From Brevundimonas sp. SH203 (GTDB taxonomy: Bacteria; Pseudomonadota; Alphaproteobacteria; Caulobacterales; Caulobacteraceae): a stretch of DNA of 64,000 nucleotides. A model generated the notes under the pieces. It worked only from the letters and a program-made list of their open reading frames with translations, was not told the origin of the DNA and made no database searches. Position numbers and translations under genes: made by a program. Within the stretch, counting starts at the first letter, position 1, and the number at the start of each line of letters is the position of its first letter. Positions 17,472 through 25,670 of this stretch are shown here, piece after piece. The stretch covers positions 62,001 to 126,000 of the forward strand of contig NZ_BDMM01000005.1 of assembly GCF_002157625.1 (NCBI RefSeq). The letters run 5' to 3'.

Positions 17472-18448
17472 CAGTCTTCGCCGCCCGGCGCAGGCGCGGT
17501 TTCGGCGGCGACGGCGTCGGCCTTGGCCTGGTTCTCGACCAGCCGCTTGTCCAGGGCCAGGCCCAGGTCGGCGATGAACAGGCCGAAACGGGCCACATCG
17601 GCGCCCTTCAGATACGACAGCTTGTCGTCGGTCGAATGGATGCGCTGGAACACGGGCGGGACGAAGCCCTCCTTCAGGCCGCTGTTCTCGCCGCCGTTGA
17701 AGGCCAGCCACATCTGGTGGGCGCCGACCGCGTCCTGGGTTCCCATGGACACCACCGGCACGCCGGCGGCCGAGAAGGCGCGGTCGTCGCTGGGCGGATA
17801 GGTCGGATAGGGCATGCAGTCGAAGTTACGCTCGGCGCACAGGGTCCGCAGCGTCTCCAGCACGAAGCGCGACTGCTCGCCGTTGTTCTCGCCGTACATG
17901 ATGGTCTGGCCATAGGCGGCGACGTCGGCGTTGATGACGGCGGCGATGCGGTCCTTGCCGTGCTTTTCAAGGAAGGCCTTGGCGCCCAGAAGGCCCAGCT
18001 CTTCCTGGTCGGTGAAGACGAAGACGAAGCGGTGGGCGACCGGCTGGCCCTCCAGCGCCATATCCAGGGTCTTGGCCGCCTCCATCATCGCCATGACCGA
18101 GCCGACGTTGTCGACGATGCCCTGCGACAGGGTTCCGTCGCGCAGCTTCACCGCATCATAGTGGGCGGTCAGGACGATATCCTTGTCGCCCTGGCCGACC
18201 GTGACGACGACATTGGCGCCCTCCATCGGGCCGGTCGCGTTGTTGCCGCCCTGGAAGACCTGGATTTCGGGCGTCAGGCCCAGGGTGGTCAGGAAGCCGA
18301 CCAGAACCTGGGTCCGCTCGGCATTGGTCGGCTTGATGAACTGGCGGGCGCCGGCGACGATGTCGGCGCGATCGCTGGCGCCTTCCTGGGCCAGGGCGGG
18401 CGTGGCGGCCAGCAGGGCCGAAACTGCGGCGAGAGTGCGAAACAGCAT
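17471..18448 (-). CDS. M28 family secreted zinc peptidase
   Basis: 325 residues with a signal peptide (MLFRTLAAVSALLAATPALA, cut before QEG). The two-zinc ligands of the M28 fold are visible in order: TAHYDAV, QGIVDNVGS, DQEELGLLG (catalytic and ligand Glu), INADVAAYG and QRIHSTDD. It is a predicted periplasmic aminopeptidase or related exopeptidase. The spacing of 40 bases to the ABC permease gene and one-base overlap with the YcxB-like gene suggest a minus-strand operon. Confidence 0.88.
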   Translation of the reverse strand: MLFRTLAAVSALLAATPALAQEGASDRADIVAGARQFIKPTNAERTQVLVGFLTTLGLTPEIQVFQGGNNATGPMEGANVVVTVGQGDKDIVLTAHYDAVKLRDGTLSQGIVDNVGSVMAMMEAAKTLDMALEGQPVAHRFVFVFTDQEELGLLGAKAFLEKHGKDRIAAVINADVAAYGQTIMYGENNGEQSRFVLETLRTLCAERNFDCMPYPTYPPSDDRAFSAAGVPVVSMGTQDAVGAHQMWLAFNGGENSGLKEGFVPPVFQRIHSTDDKLSYLKGADVARFGLFIADLGLALDKRLVENQAKADAVAAETAPAPGGED

Positions 18449-18488
18449 GGGCGGATCTCCGGGAGGATACGCCCCACTAGGTAGCCCC

Positions 18489-19319
18489 CTAGCTCTTGAG
18501 ACGCCAGCCTGACCGGAACACCAGCCAGCAGACCGCGCCCATCACCGCCATAAGAACCGCCGACCCGACGACCCCGACCGTCAGATCGCTCTCGGCATGG
18601 CCGATGAAACCGTAGCGGAAGCCGTCGATCAGATAGAAGAAGGGGTTGAAATGGCTGATCGCGCGGAACGGCTCGGGCAGGTTGTCGACCAGATAGAAGG
18701 TGCCGGACAGGAAGGTCATCGGCATGACGACGAAGTTCTGGACCGCCGCCAGATGGTCGAACTTCTCGCTCCACAATCCGGCCAGAACCCCGACCATGCC
18801 CATGATGAAGCTGGCCGCCAGGGCGAACCAGATCACGGCGAAGATGTTGGCGATGTGCAGGGGCGCGAACGGCAGGACGCAGATCGCCGTGACCAGGCCG
18901 ACCGCCAGACCGCGCGTCGCGGCGCCCAGGGTGAAGCCCAGCGTCAGCTCCAGCGGGCTGAGCGGCGGGGTCAGGAAGTCGGTCGCCGTACCCATGATCT
19001 TGGCCTGGATCAGGCTGGACGAGGCGTTGGCGAAGGCGTTGTTCAGCATGGCCATCATGATCAGGCCCGGCGCGACGAACAGGGCGAAGGGCGTGCCGTG
19101 CAGCGGCGGCCGGGCGTTCTGAAGCGCCACCACGAACACCAGCATATAGAGCAGGGTCGTCACCACCGGCGCGGCCACCGTCTGGGCGCCCACCTTCCAG
19201 AACCGCCGCACCTCCCGCAGATACAGGGTCTGCACCCCGATCCAGTTGACCCCCGGATAACGACGCGGCTGCGGCAGGCCGGCGGGGCGGGTGGAGATCA
19301 GGGCGGGCGTATCGGTCAT
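18489..19319 (-). CDS. ABC-2 type transporter permease
   Basis: 276 residues, six helices. It has the ABC-2 permease layout: N-terminal cytoplasmic helix, VNWIGVQTLYLREVRRFWKV, then FVAPGLIMMAMLNNAFANASSSLIQAKIMG and the LSGTFYLVDNLPEPFRAISHFNPF segment. Family members export drugs or polysaccharide-related molecules with a separate ATPase. No ATPase gene is next to it, so its partner is encoded elsewhere. The ATG at 19319 (MTDTPALIST) is preferred over a GC-rich extension. Confidence 0.85.
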   Translation of the reverse strand: MTDTPALISTRPAGLPQPRRYPGVNWIGVQTLYLREVRRFWKVGAQTVAAPVVTTLLYMLVFVVALQNARPPLHGTPFALFVAPGLIMMAMLNNAFANASSSLIQAKIMGTATDFLTPPLSPLELTLGFTLGAATRGLAVGLVTAICVLPFAPLHIANIFAVIWFALAASFIMGMVGVLAGLWSEKFDHLAAVQNFVVMPMTFLSGTFYLVDNLPEPFRAISHFNPFFYLIDGFRYGFIGHAESDLTVGVVGSAVLMAVMGAVCWLVFRSGWRLKS

Positions 19320-19362
19320 GGCCCGCCAGATGCGCTTTGAGGCCCGGCTTCGCAAGGTCGGG

Positions 19363-19442
19363 GTGACTGGTGAGTGGTGAATCGTGACCGCGCGACGCGC
19401 ACCCGTGACTCACACATCACCACTCACCACTCACCACTCACC
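19363..19442. repeat. Intergenic TGGTGAGTGGTGA / ACCACTC repeat
   Basis: A GTGAGTGGTGAATCGTGA-like stretch (about 19368-19386) is followed by its inverted counterpart made of three tandem ACCACTC heptamers (about 19416-19440). A related inverted sequence lies at 21985-22045. It sits between the divergent permease and gcrA genes. Confidence 0.7.
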
Positions 19443-19481
19443 CATCCGCCTTAACCTTAACGATGATTCAATATCTGGTTT

Positions 19482-19491
19482 CTGTGGACAG
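19482..19491. promoter_or_regulatory. DnaA-box-like decamer CTGTGGACAG upstream of gcrA
   Basis: Identical to the decamer upstream of podJ. It is flanked by GATTC CcrM sites at 19465-19469 and 19495-19499, with GAATC at 19581-19585. In Caulobacter, gcrA is activated by DnaA. Confidence 0.4.
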
Positions 19492-19515
19492 GATGATTCG
19501 CACATCTTGCGTCCA

Positions 19516-19530
19516 TTAACGGCTGGTTTA
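19516..19530 (+). promoter_or_regulatory. CtrA-like binding site upstream of gcrA
   Basis: TTAA-CGGCTGG-TTTA, one mismatch from TTAA-N7-TTAA and the same variant as the podJ site. It is about 75 bases before the gcrA ATG, close to where CtrA would repress. In Caulobacter CtrA represses gcrA. Confidence 0.5.
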
Positions 19531-19605
19531 CGATTAGTTGTAGGTCAAGACCCCGGAGGGGGCGCCTGGACCTAGATATTGAATCCAAACTCGCTGGAGG
19601 GTGGC

Positions 19606-20148
19606 ATGACCGCAGGCTGGACCGACGACCGCGTAGGCGCGCTGAAGAAGCTCTGGCTGGAAGGCCAGTCCGCGAGCCAGATCGCCAAACAACTGGGCGG
19701 CGGCGTGACCCGCAACGCCGTGATCGGCAAGGTGCATCGCCTGGGCCTGTCGGGCCGGGCCGCGCCGTCGCAGCCGGCGCGCACCGTCGCCGCGACCTTC
19801 CGCACCAGCCGCCCGCGCCCGGCGGCCCCCGCGCCCGCCCCGGCGCCGGCCCAGCCTTCGGCCCCGCGCCGTCTGGAAGCCGTCCAGCCCAAGCCGGTCC
19901 AGCCGGCCGCCCCCGTTCCCGCCCCGATGCCGGACCTGCCGGGCACCGCCACAGTCATGACCCTGGGCGCCCATATGTGCAAATGGCCGATCGGCGACCC
20001 GTCCTCGCGCGAGTTCAGCTTCTGCGGCCGCCGCGCCTCGGAAGGCGTCTATTGCGTCGAACACGCCCGCGTCGCCTACCAACCCCAGGTCAAGCGCGGC
20101 AAGGACGGCTCATCCGACCTGGCCCGCAGCCTGCGGCGCTATATCTAA
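19606..20148 (+). CDS. gcrA: GcrA cell-cycle regulator
   Basis: 180 residues. The N-terminal WTDDRVGALKKLWLEGQSAS and TRNAVIGKVHRLGLSGRAAP form the GcrA helix-turn-helix. A long Pro/Ala linker follows. The C-terminal sigma70-binding part has GAHMCKWPIGDPSS, FCGRRASEG, YCVEHARVAYQP and SLRRYI. GcrA works with CcrM-methylated GANTC promoters and sigma-70 to drive S-phase genes. One oddity: the HTH reads LGGGVTRN with an extra glycine compared with the LGGVTRN of Caulobacter as I recall it. Good GGAGG six bases before the ATG. Confidence 0.96.
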   Translation: MTAGWTDDRVGALKKLWLEGQSASQIAKQLGGGVTRNAVIGKVHRLGLSGRAAPSQPARTVAATFRTSRPRPAAPAPAPAPAQPSAPRRLEAVQPKPVQPAAPVPAPMPDLPGTATVMTLGAHMCKWPIGDPSSREFSFCGRRASEGVYCVEHARVAYQPQVKRGKDGSSDLARSLRRYI

Positions 20149-20263
20149 GGGCGCTACCGCGCTTCGCGCAGATCCCCCTCGCCGGCTCGCGTAAGCGGCC
20201 GGCGAGACTTCAGGGGGCGGGGCTGCGGTTCATCCGGGTTGACGCAGCCCCATCCGCCTCTCC

Positions 20264-20455
20264 TCGATCCTCCCCTGCGCAGCGGGGGAGGGGGACCGCG
20301 CTAAGCGGGGTGGAGGGGGCGAAACCGGATTCGACTTCAAAGACCTGAGACAGATCGAAGGTCAGTTCATCGCTGGCGTTCGACGCCGGGCCTGCGTCCG
20401 CCCCCTCCACCGCTTCGCGGTCCCCTCCCCCGTTCCGCTGCGTTTCACGGAGGGA
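20264..20455. repeat. Intergenic inverted repeat (GGTGGAGGGGGCG family)
   Basis: The 316-base gap after gcrA holds no convincing gene. Its two long GC-rich arms, about 20272-20321 and 20399-20455, are imperfect inverted copies (GGTGGAGGGGGCG against CGCCCCCTCCACC, then GGGGGAGGGGGACC against GGTCCCCTCCCCC). It looks like a dispersed palindromic intergenic element. It lies between the convergent gcrA and apaG genes and may end transcription both ways. Confidence 0.7.
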
Positions 20456-20464
20456 GGATGTCTG

Positions 20465-20872
20465 TCAGTTCAGCACCCGCCGCGCGCCGGGCGTATCCAG
20501 CGAAAACGCCGGAATGTCCGCCTCGAAACTGCGCCCGTCAGCATCCGTCATGAAATAGGCGCCGACCATCGACCCGCTGTCGGTCGGCAGCGGACAGCCC
20601 GAGGCGTAGGAATAGCTGTCGCCCGCCGCGATCACAGGCTGTTCGCCGATCACGCCGGGGCCGCGCACCTCCTCGACATGGCCGTGGGCGTCGGTGATGG
20701 TCCAGCGCCGCGCCATCAGCTGCACCGTCGATCCCGACATGTTCACGATCTCGACCTGATAGGCCCATACCCACCGCCCCGCCTCGGGGTCCGACTGGCC
20801 CGCCAGATAGGAGGGCCGCACCCGGATCAGGATGCCGTTCGTTTCGGCGCTATAGGCAGGACCATCGTGCAT
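20465..20872 (-). CDS. apaG: ApaG protein
   Basis: 135 residues, the usual size. The ApaG fold signature is visible as [56 protein letters not shown] and [19 protein letters not shown]. ApaG is a conserved beta-sandwich protein with a GxGxxG-type loop; it has been linked to cobalt resistance and magnesium efflux, but its biochemical role is unsettled. It faces the repeat element and is divergent from dcd. Confidence 0.93.
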   Translation of the reverse strand: MHDGPAYSAETNGILIRVRPSYLAGQSDPEAGRWVWAYQVEIVNMSGSTVQLMARRWTITDAHGHVEEVRGPGVIGEQPVIAAGDSYSYASGCPLPTDSGSMVGAYFMTDADGRSFEADIPAFSLDTPGARRVLN

Positions 20873-20953
20873 GGGCTATATGCTCGCCCCGCCGCGCGCG
20901 GGCTGCAAGCGCGACTTGAAGACAAGTCGTGAAATCCGTGTGAGACAGACGCC

Positions 20954-21979
20954 ATGAGCATTTTCCAGGCGCCGCGCCCCGGCATCCTTCCCGCCCAGTC
21001 CATCGAGACGCTGATCGCCACGGGCGCCATCACGTCCGACACCGCTTTCGATCACGACCAGGTCCAGCCCGCCAGCCTGGACCTGCGCCTGTCGGACCAG
21101 GCCTGGCGCGTCCGCGCCTCCTTCCTGCCCGGCCGCCGCAAGGTCGAGGAACGGATCGCCGACGTGGCCATGCACGCCATCGAGATCACCGACGCGGGCG
21201 TGGTTCTGGAAAAGGGCTGCGTCTATATCGTGCGCCTGCAGGAGCGGCTGAACCTGCCCAAGGGGCTGATCGCCCGCGCCAATCCCAAAAGCTCGACCGG
21301 GCGCGTCGACGTCTTCGTGCGCCTGCTGACCGATCAGGGCGCCAGTTTCGACGACGTGGCCGAGGGCTATGACGGCCCCCTCTATATGGAGGTCGCGCCC
21401 CAGACCTTCTCCATCCTGGTCCGTCCCGGCACCCGCCTGAACCAGTTGCGGCTGAAGGCGGGCGATCCGCCCAAGCTGGAGACCCGTTCGGTCGGCGTCG
21501 ATCTGCAGGGGGGCGACATCGTCGGCTTCCGCGGCCGCCGCCATGCGGGCGTGGTCGATCTGGACCACATCGACGGCCACGACCCGCGCGACTTCTGGGA
21601 GCCGCTGTCCTTACGTCGCGGCGAACTGCTGCTGGACCCCGGCGAGTTCTACATCCTGGCCTCGTCCGACGATGTGGAGATCCCCGTCGATCAGGCCGCC
21701 GAAATGACCCCCATCGACCCGTCGGTGGGCGAGTTCCGCGTCCACTACGCCGGCTTCTTCGACCCCGGCTTCGGCACCGACGAGGCGCACGGCGCGGGCT
21801 CCAAGGGCGTGCTGGAGGTCCGCACCCACGACACCCCCTTCCTCTTGGAACACGGCCAGATCGTCGCCCGCCTGGTCTATGAGCCCCTGACCGAACGCCC
21901 CAGCCGCCTGTATGGCGAAAGCGGCAGCCACTATCAGAACCAGGGCCTGAAGCTGTCGAAGCATTTCAGGGTGTGGTGA
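20954..21979 (+). CDS. dcd: 2'-deoxycytidine 5'-triphosphate deaminase, long form
   Basis: 341 residues, about twice the 190 of the E. coli enzyme; this double-domain form is typical of Alphaproteobacteria. The N-half has PASLDLRLS and ANPKSSTGRVDVFVRLLTD, the dUTPase/Dcd active-site motif. The C-half has a second PSVGEFRVHYAGFFDPGFG block. It deaminates dCTP toward dUTP for dTMP synthesis. It is a single gene with its own start (ATG 20954), divergent from apaG. Confidence 0.92.
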   Translation: MSIFQAPRPGILPAQSIETLIATGAITSDTAFDHDQVQPASLDLRLSDQAWRVRASFLPGRRKVEERIADVAMHAIEITDAGVVLEKGCVYIVRLQERLNLPKGLIARANPKSSTGRVDVFVRLLTDQGASFDDVAEGYDGPLYMEVAPQTFSILVRPGTRLNQLRLKAGDPPKLETRSVGVDLQGGDIVGFRGRRHAGVVDLDHIDGHDPRDFWEPLSLRRGELLLDPGEFYILASSDDVEIPVDQAAEMTPIDPSVGEFRVHYAGFFDPGFGTDEAHGAGSKGVLEVRTHDTPFLLEHGQIVARLVYEPLTERPSRLYGESGSHYQNQGLKLSKHFRVW

Positions 21980-22003
21980 AGCGGAAGGCGTGAATGGTGA
22001 TGC

Positions 22004-22034
22004 GTGAATCGTGATTGTCGGACTCACGATTCAC
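22004..22034. terminator. Perfect 11-bp hairpin between convergent genes
   Basis: GTGAATCGTGA (22004-22014) and TCACGATTCAC (22024-22034) are perfect complements around a nine-base loop, with further GTGA/TCAC repeats on both sides. It lies between the dcd and MFS stop codons. There is no clear T-tract, so it may be a structural repeat as much as a terminator. It belongs with the repeat at 19363-19442. Confidence 0.5.
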
Positions 22035-22044
22035 CAATCACGAC

Positions 22045-23337
22045 TCACGACAGCCTGTCCGCCTTCCGCAGCCCCGGGAACATCCACGACCACGCGCCCG
22101 TCGCGGCCAGGGCGCCGACGCCGCCGAACACCGCCGCGCCCACCGCGCCCAGCAGGCGCACCATCAGGCCGGAATAGGCCTCGCCCAGTTCGTTCGAGGC
22201 GCCGATGAACAGCATGGACACCGACGACACCCGACCGCGCATGTGATCGGGCGTGGCCAGCTGGATCAGGGTCTGGCGCACATTGACGCTGATCATGTCC
22301 GCCGCCCCGCCGATGAACAGGGCCAGGCCCGACAGCCAGACGATCTTCGACAGGCCGAAGGTGATGGTGCAGGCGCCGAACACCGCCACCGCCGCGAACA
22401 TCCAGACCCCGCCGTGCCGCACGATGGGATAGCGGCTCAGATAGATGGCCATGACCATGGCCCCGACGCCGAAGGCGGCGCGCAGCAGGCCGAACCCCTG
22501 CGGCCCCACATGCAGGATGTCGCGCGCAAAGATGGGCGTCAGCAAGGCGACGCCCGCCAGCAGCACCACCACCAGATCCAGCGAAATGGCGCCCAGCACG
22601 ATCTTGGTCTTCCACACATAGGCCAGCCCCTCCTTGACCGAGTCCACCGGCGACAGGGCGTTGGGCTGGGGCGCAGGCTTGCCGCTGGTGCGGATCAGGA
22701 CGAAGGCCGCGACGGCCATCAGGAACATCCCCAGCGACACCGCATAGGCCAGGGGCACATTGACCCCCACGATCACCCCGCCCAGGGCCGGGCCGGCGAT
22801 GGCCCCGGTCTGGAAGGCGATGGACTGGGCCGCGATGGCGGGCGGCAGGGCCTTTCGCCCCACCACCATAGGCAGGAAGGCCTGGCTGGCCGGGGCCAGA
22901 AACGCCCGCGCCGCCCCGAACACGGCGGCGACCGCCAACAGGCCCCACAGCGGCGGGGCGCCGTGAAGCGCCATGGCCAGGAACGACCCCGCGCAGGCCG
23001 CCTCGACCAGGATGGAGATCCACACGGTGCGCTTCCTGTCGCGCCGATCCGCCATGGCGCCCGCAGGCAGCGTAAAGGCCAGCAGCGGCAGGAACTGACA
23101 CAGGCCCACCAGCCCCAGATACAGGCTGGCCTCCTCGATCGGATGATCCCGCCGGGCGATCTCATAGACCTGCCACAACAGGGCCGAGGACTGGATCTGG
23201 ATGGCCAGCACAGCCACCACCCGCCCGAACCACAGCAAGCGGAAATCGCGTATCCCCCACGGGCTGGACGGCCCCTCGGGCGGAGACGGCGGAACGGGCG
23301 GAGCGGCGGGGCCGGTGTCGAGGGTTTCTGTGGTCAC
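22045..23337 (-). CDS. MFS transporter (EntS/enterobactin-exporter-like)
   Basis: 430 residues, about twelve helices. The first cytoplasmic loop reads GAMADRRDRKRTVW, the classical MFS motif A, and AAFGVGAMVMAIYLSRY and DHMRGRVSSVSMLFIGASNELGE are typical of the EntS branch. It is a predicted proton-driven exporter; the substrate is not evident and no siderophore genes are nearby. The start is a GTG (TTETLDTGP) with GGAAG upstream; the longer frame runs antisense into dapE. Confidence 0.85.
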   Translation of the reverse strand: MTTETLDTGPAAPPVPPSPPEGPSSPWGIRDFRLLWFGRVVAVLAIQIQSSALLWQVYEIARRDHPIEEASLYLGLVGLCQFLPLLAFTLPAGAMADRRDRKRTVWISILVEAACAGSFLAMALHGAPPLWGLLAVAAVFGAARAFLAPASQAFLPMVVGRKALPPAIAAQSIAFQTGAIAGPALGGVIVGVNVPLAYAVSLGMFLMAVAAFVLIRTSGKPAPQPNALSPVDSVKEGLAYVWKTKIVLGAISLDLVVVLLAGVALLTPIFARDILHVGPQGFGLLRAAFGVGAMVMAIYLSRYPIVRHGGVWMFAAVAVFGACTITFGLSKIVWLSGLALFIGGAADMISVNVRQTLIQLATPDHMRGRVSSVSMLFIGASNELGEAYSGLMVRLLGAVGAAVFGGVGALAATGAWSWMFPGLRKADRLS

Positions 23338-23404
23338 GGTCTTCCGATAGCGGGGGGCGGCGTGGACTTCTCGCGGGCGTGGAACATCCCTAAAGCATAG
23401 GCGC

Positions 23405-24589
23405 ATGAGCCGCGCACCTGTTGATCCCGTCGAACTGACCCAGGCCCTGATCCGCCGTCCCTCCGTCACCCCGGCCGATGAGGGGGCGATGGCGGTGCTG
23501 GAGCGCCATCTGACGGAGCTGGGCTTCACCTGCCGTCGCCTGGCCTTCGAGGGGCCGGGGGGACAGGGCGTCCATGCGCGGATCGAGAACCTCTACGCCC
23601 GGCGCGGGACCGCCTCGCCCAATCTGTGCTTCGCCGGTCATACGGACGTGGTCCCGACCGGCCCGTCGGACCAGTGGTCGGCCCAGCCGTTCGAGGCCGA
23701 AGTCAGGGACGGCGTCCTCTATGGGCGCGGCGCGGTGGACATGAAGGGCGGGATCGCCGCCTGGGTCGCCGCCGTGTCCCAGGTGCTGGCCGAGGGGGCC
23801 CCCCAAGGCTCCCTGTCCTTCCTGATCACCGGCGACGAGGAAGGCCCGGCGCTGCACGGCACCAAGCGGGTGGTCGAGGCCCTGGCCGCCGAGGGCGAGG
23901 TCATCGACGCCTGCGTGGTCGGCGAACCGTCGTCGTCGCAACAGCTGGGCGACATGATCAAGGTCGGACGGCGCGGTTCCCTGAACACATGGATCACCGT
24001 CACGGGCAAACAGGGCCACGTCGCCTATCCCGAACGGGCGGCCAATCCGGCGCCCGTGATCGCCCGGCTGATGACGCGGCTGAACGACCATGGGCTGGAC
24101 GACGGCTATGAGGGTTTCCCGCCCTCGAACCTTGAGATCACCACCATCGACATCGGCAATCCGGCGACGAACATCATCCCGGCCCAGGCGACCGCGCGGC
24201 TGAACATCCGCTTCAACCCGAGCCATACGGGCGACGACCTGATCGACTGGCTGAACCGCGAGGCCGGCGCCGTCCAGGCCGAGACGGGCCTTCAGATCAC
24301 GCTGGAGCATCTGTGTTCGGGCGAGGCCTTCCTGACCCAGCCGGGCGATTTCGTCAGTGCCGTTCAGGACGCGGTCGAGGCCGAACTGGGCCGCCGCCCC
24401 GAGGCCTCGACCACCGGCGGCACCTCCGACGCCCGCTTCATCCGCGCCCTGTGCCCGGTGCTGGAGCTGGGTCTGGTCGGCCAGACCATGCACCAGATCG
24501 ACGAGCGGGTGCCGACCGCCGAACTGCACGCCCTGACCGCCGTGTATCGTCGCGTGATCGAGACGGTCATGGCCCGACTGGGCGGCTGA
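23405..24589 (+). CDS. dapE: Succinyl-diaminopimelate desuccinylase
   Basis: 394 residues, M20 metallopeptidase fold. Zinc-ligand and catalytic motifs are FAGHTDVVPTG, YGRGAVDMKGG, ITGDEEGPALHGT and the C-terminal GLVGQTMHQIDERV. TGGTSDARFI binds substrate. It cleaves N-succinyl-LL-diaminopimelate in the lysine/peptidoglycan pathway. The ATG at 23405 is close to the divergent MFS start. Confidence 0.95.
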   Translation: MSRAPVDPVELTQALIRRPSVTPADEGAMAVLERHLTELGFTCRRLAFEGPGGQGVHARIENLYARRGTASPNLCFAGHTDVVPTGPSDQWSAQPFEAEVRDGVLYGRGAVDMKGGIAAWVAAVSQVLAEGAPQGSLSFLITGDEEGPALHGTKRVVEALAAEGEVIDACVVGEPSSSQQLGDMIKVGRRGSLNTWITVTGKQGHVAYPERAANPAPVIARLMTRLNDHGLDDGYEGFPPSNLEITTIDIGNPATNIIPAQATARLNIRFNPSHTGDDLIDWLNREAGAVQAETGLQITLEHLCSGEAFLTQPGDFVSAVQDAVEAELGRRPEASTTGGTSDARFIRALCPVLELGLVGQTMHQIDERVPTAELHALTAVYRRVIETVMARLGG

Positions 24590-24590
24590 C

Positions 24591-24616
24591 GGAACGGCCG
24601 GGCCGGCCTTCACGTT
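24591..24616 (+). promoter_or_regulatory. EcfG/SigT-type promoter of the lipoprotein gene
   Basis: GGAAC (24591-24595), 17 bases, CGTT (24613-24616): a full match to the general stress response promoter of Alphaproteobacteria. It begins directly after the dapE stop and is about 30 bases before the lipoprotein ATG. Confidence 0.6.
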
Positions 24617-24646
24617 CGCTCTGGAACTCTTGAAAGGATCATCCGC

Positions 24647-25138
24647 ATGTCGCTGCGCGCCACACCCGTCGTCCTCGTCTCCGCCCTGACGCTGTCGATC
24701 GCCGCCTGCGGCTCGCCCGAGCGATCGGACGCGCCCGCCCCGCCTGCGGCGCCGGCCCAGGTCGCCCCGATCGCCGTCCCGGCCGCGACGGACTGGACCT
24801 CGCTGAACGCTCTGGTCGGCCAGTATCCGAACGCCAGCAAGCTGATCGAGGACAGCGCCGTCACGGCTGACCTCAAGACCCTGCTCGGCGACAAATACGA
24901 GACGTTGCGCGCCAATATGCAGACCCAGGCGCCGCTGGAGCGCGAGGGGTCGGTCCTCTACACCTCGGGCAACAAGGCCCACGAGGGCGGGATCAACGCG
25001 GCCTATATGATGATCGATCCGACGCAGCGGGCGATGGAGGTCGGGCTGTGGGAAAACGGCAAACTGACCACCTATTCGACCCAGGGCTCGTCCCTGCCCA
25101 AGCCCAAGGACATCCAGACGATGATCGCCAACGGCTGA
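24647..25138 (+). CDS. Uncharacterised lipoprotein, probably general-stress induced
   Basis: 163 residues. The lipobox is SIAAC with the lipidated cysteine at 21, followed by a Pro/Ala linker and a compact domain of about 115 residues (LNALVGQYPNASKLIEDSAV, LLGDKYETLRANMQ, GSVLYTSGNKAHEGG, AAYMMIDPTQ). I do not recognise the family with certainty. It is transcribed alone, with an EcfG-type promoter in front and a ribosome site GAAAGGATC before the ATG. An envelope stress role is inferred from the promoter only. Confidence 0.75.
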   Translation: MSLRATPVVLVSALTLSIAACGSPERSDAPAPPAAPAQVAPIAVPAATDWTSLNALVGQYPNASKLIEDSAVTADLKTLLGDKYETLRANMQTQAPLEREGSVLYTSGNKAHEGGINAAYMMIDPTQRAMEVGLWENGKLTTYSTQGSSLPKPKDIQTMIANG

Positions 25139-25253
25139 TCGAACGGGGCGCCCTGTCCGCTTCTGTGAAGGTCGCATGAAATTTCGATCCGCCCGCGCCT
25201 GACGACGCCACGAGCGCTTGTGTAAGGCGCCGCAAACGGCGATCCCTGTCCGC

Positions 25254-25670
25254 ATGGCCGACAAGGACTTCAAGAGCGCGAAGACCCAGTGGCGGGACGT
25301 GGTCCTGGTCTGCCGCAAATGCTCCAAAAAGCTGGACGGCGGCTTCGGTCCCGATGGCGATCTGACGCTGAAGAAGGCGCTGCGGAAATATCTGCGGCTC
25401 AAAAAGGGCAAGTCGGGGCGCAAGGGCGAACTGGTCGTCACCGGCGCCGACTGTTTCGACGTCTGTCCCAAGGGGGCGGTGGTGGCGGTCAATGCGGCCC
25501 AGCCCAAGAAGCTGCTGATCGTGCCGGCGGGCGCGGACCTGTTCGAGGTCAAGACGCGGCTGGGGCTGGACGACGGCCGGCGCTTGAAAGCGGCTGGACC
25601 GAACCAGGGCGGCGGCGAACTGGCGCCTTTCTTCGGGCCGCAAGCCGTGTCAGAGCGAAGTCATGGATGA
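25254..25670 (+). CDS. (2Fe-2S) thioredoxin-like ferredoxin domain protein
   Basis: 138 residues. Four cysteines are spaced as in thioredoxin-like [2Fe-2S] ferredoxins: C20 and C23 (VCRKC), C67 and C71 (ADCFDVC). A basic region (KKALRKYLRLKKGK) separates the pairs. The partner is unknown. The ATG at 25254 (MADKDFKS) is preferred over an upstream TTG or GTG. The stop overlaps the following SRPBCC gene by eight bases, so the two are co-translated. Confidence 0.8.
   Translation: MADKDFKSAKTQWRDVVLVCRKCSKKLDGGFGPDGDLTLKKALRKYLRLKKGKSGRKGELVVTGADCFDVCPKGAVVAVNAAQPKKLLIVPAGADLFEVKTRLGLDDGRRLKAAGPNQGGGELAPFFGPQAVSERSHG

Noticed and set aside
19363..19442. CRISPR-like array
   Set aside because: The heptamer repeats have no spacers of regular length and no cas genes are near.
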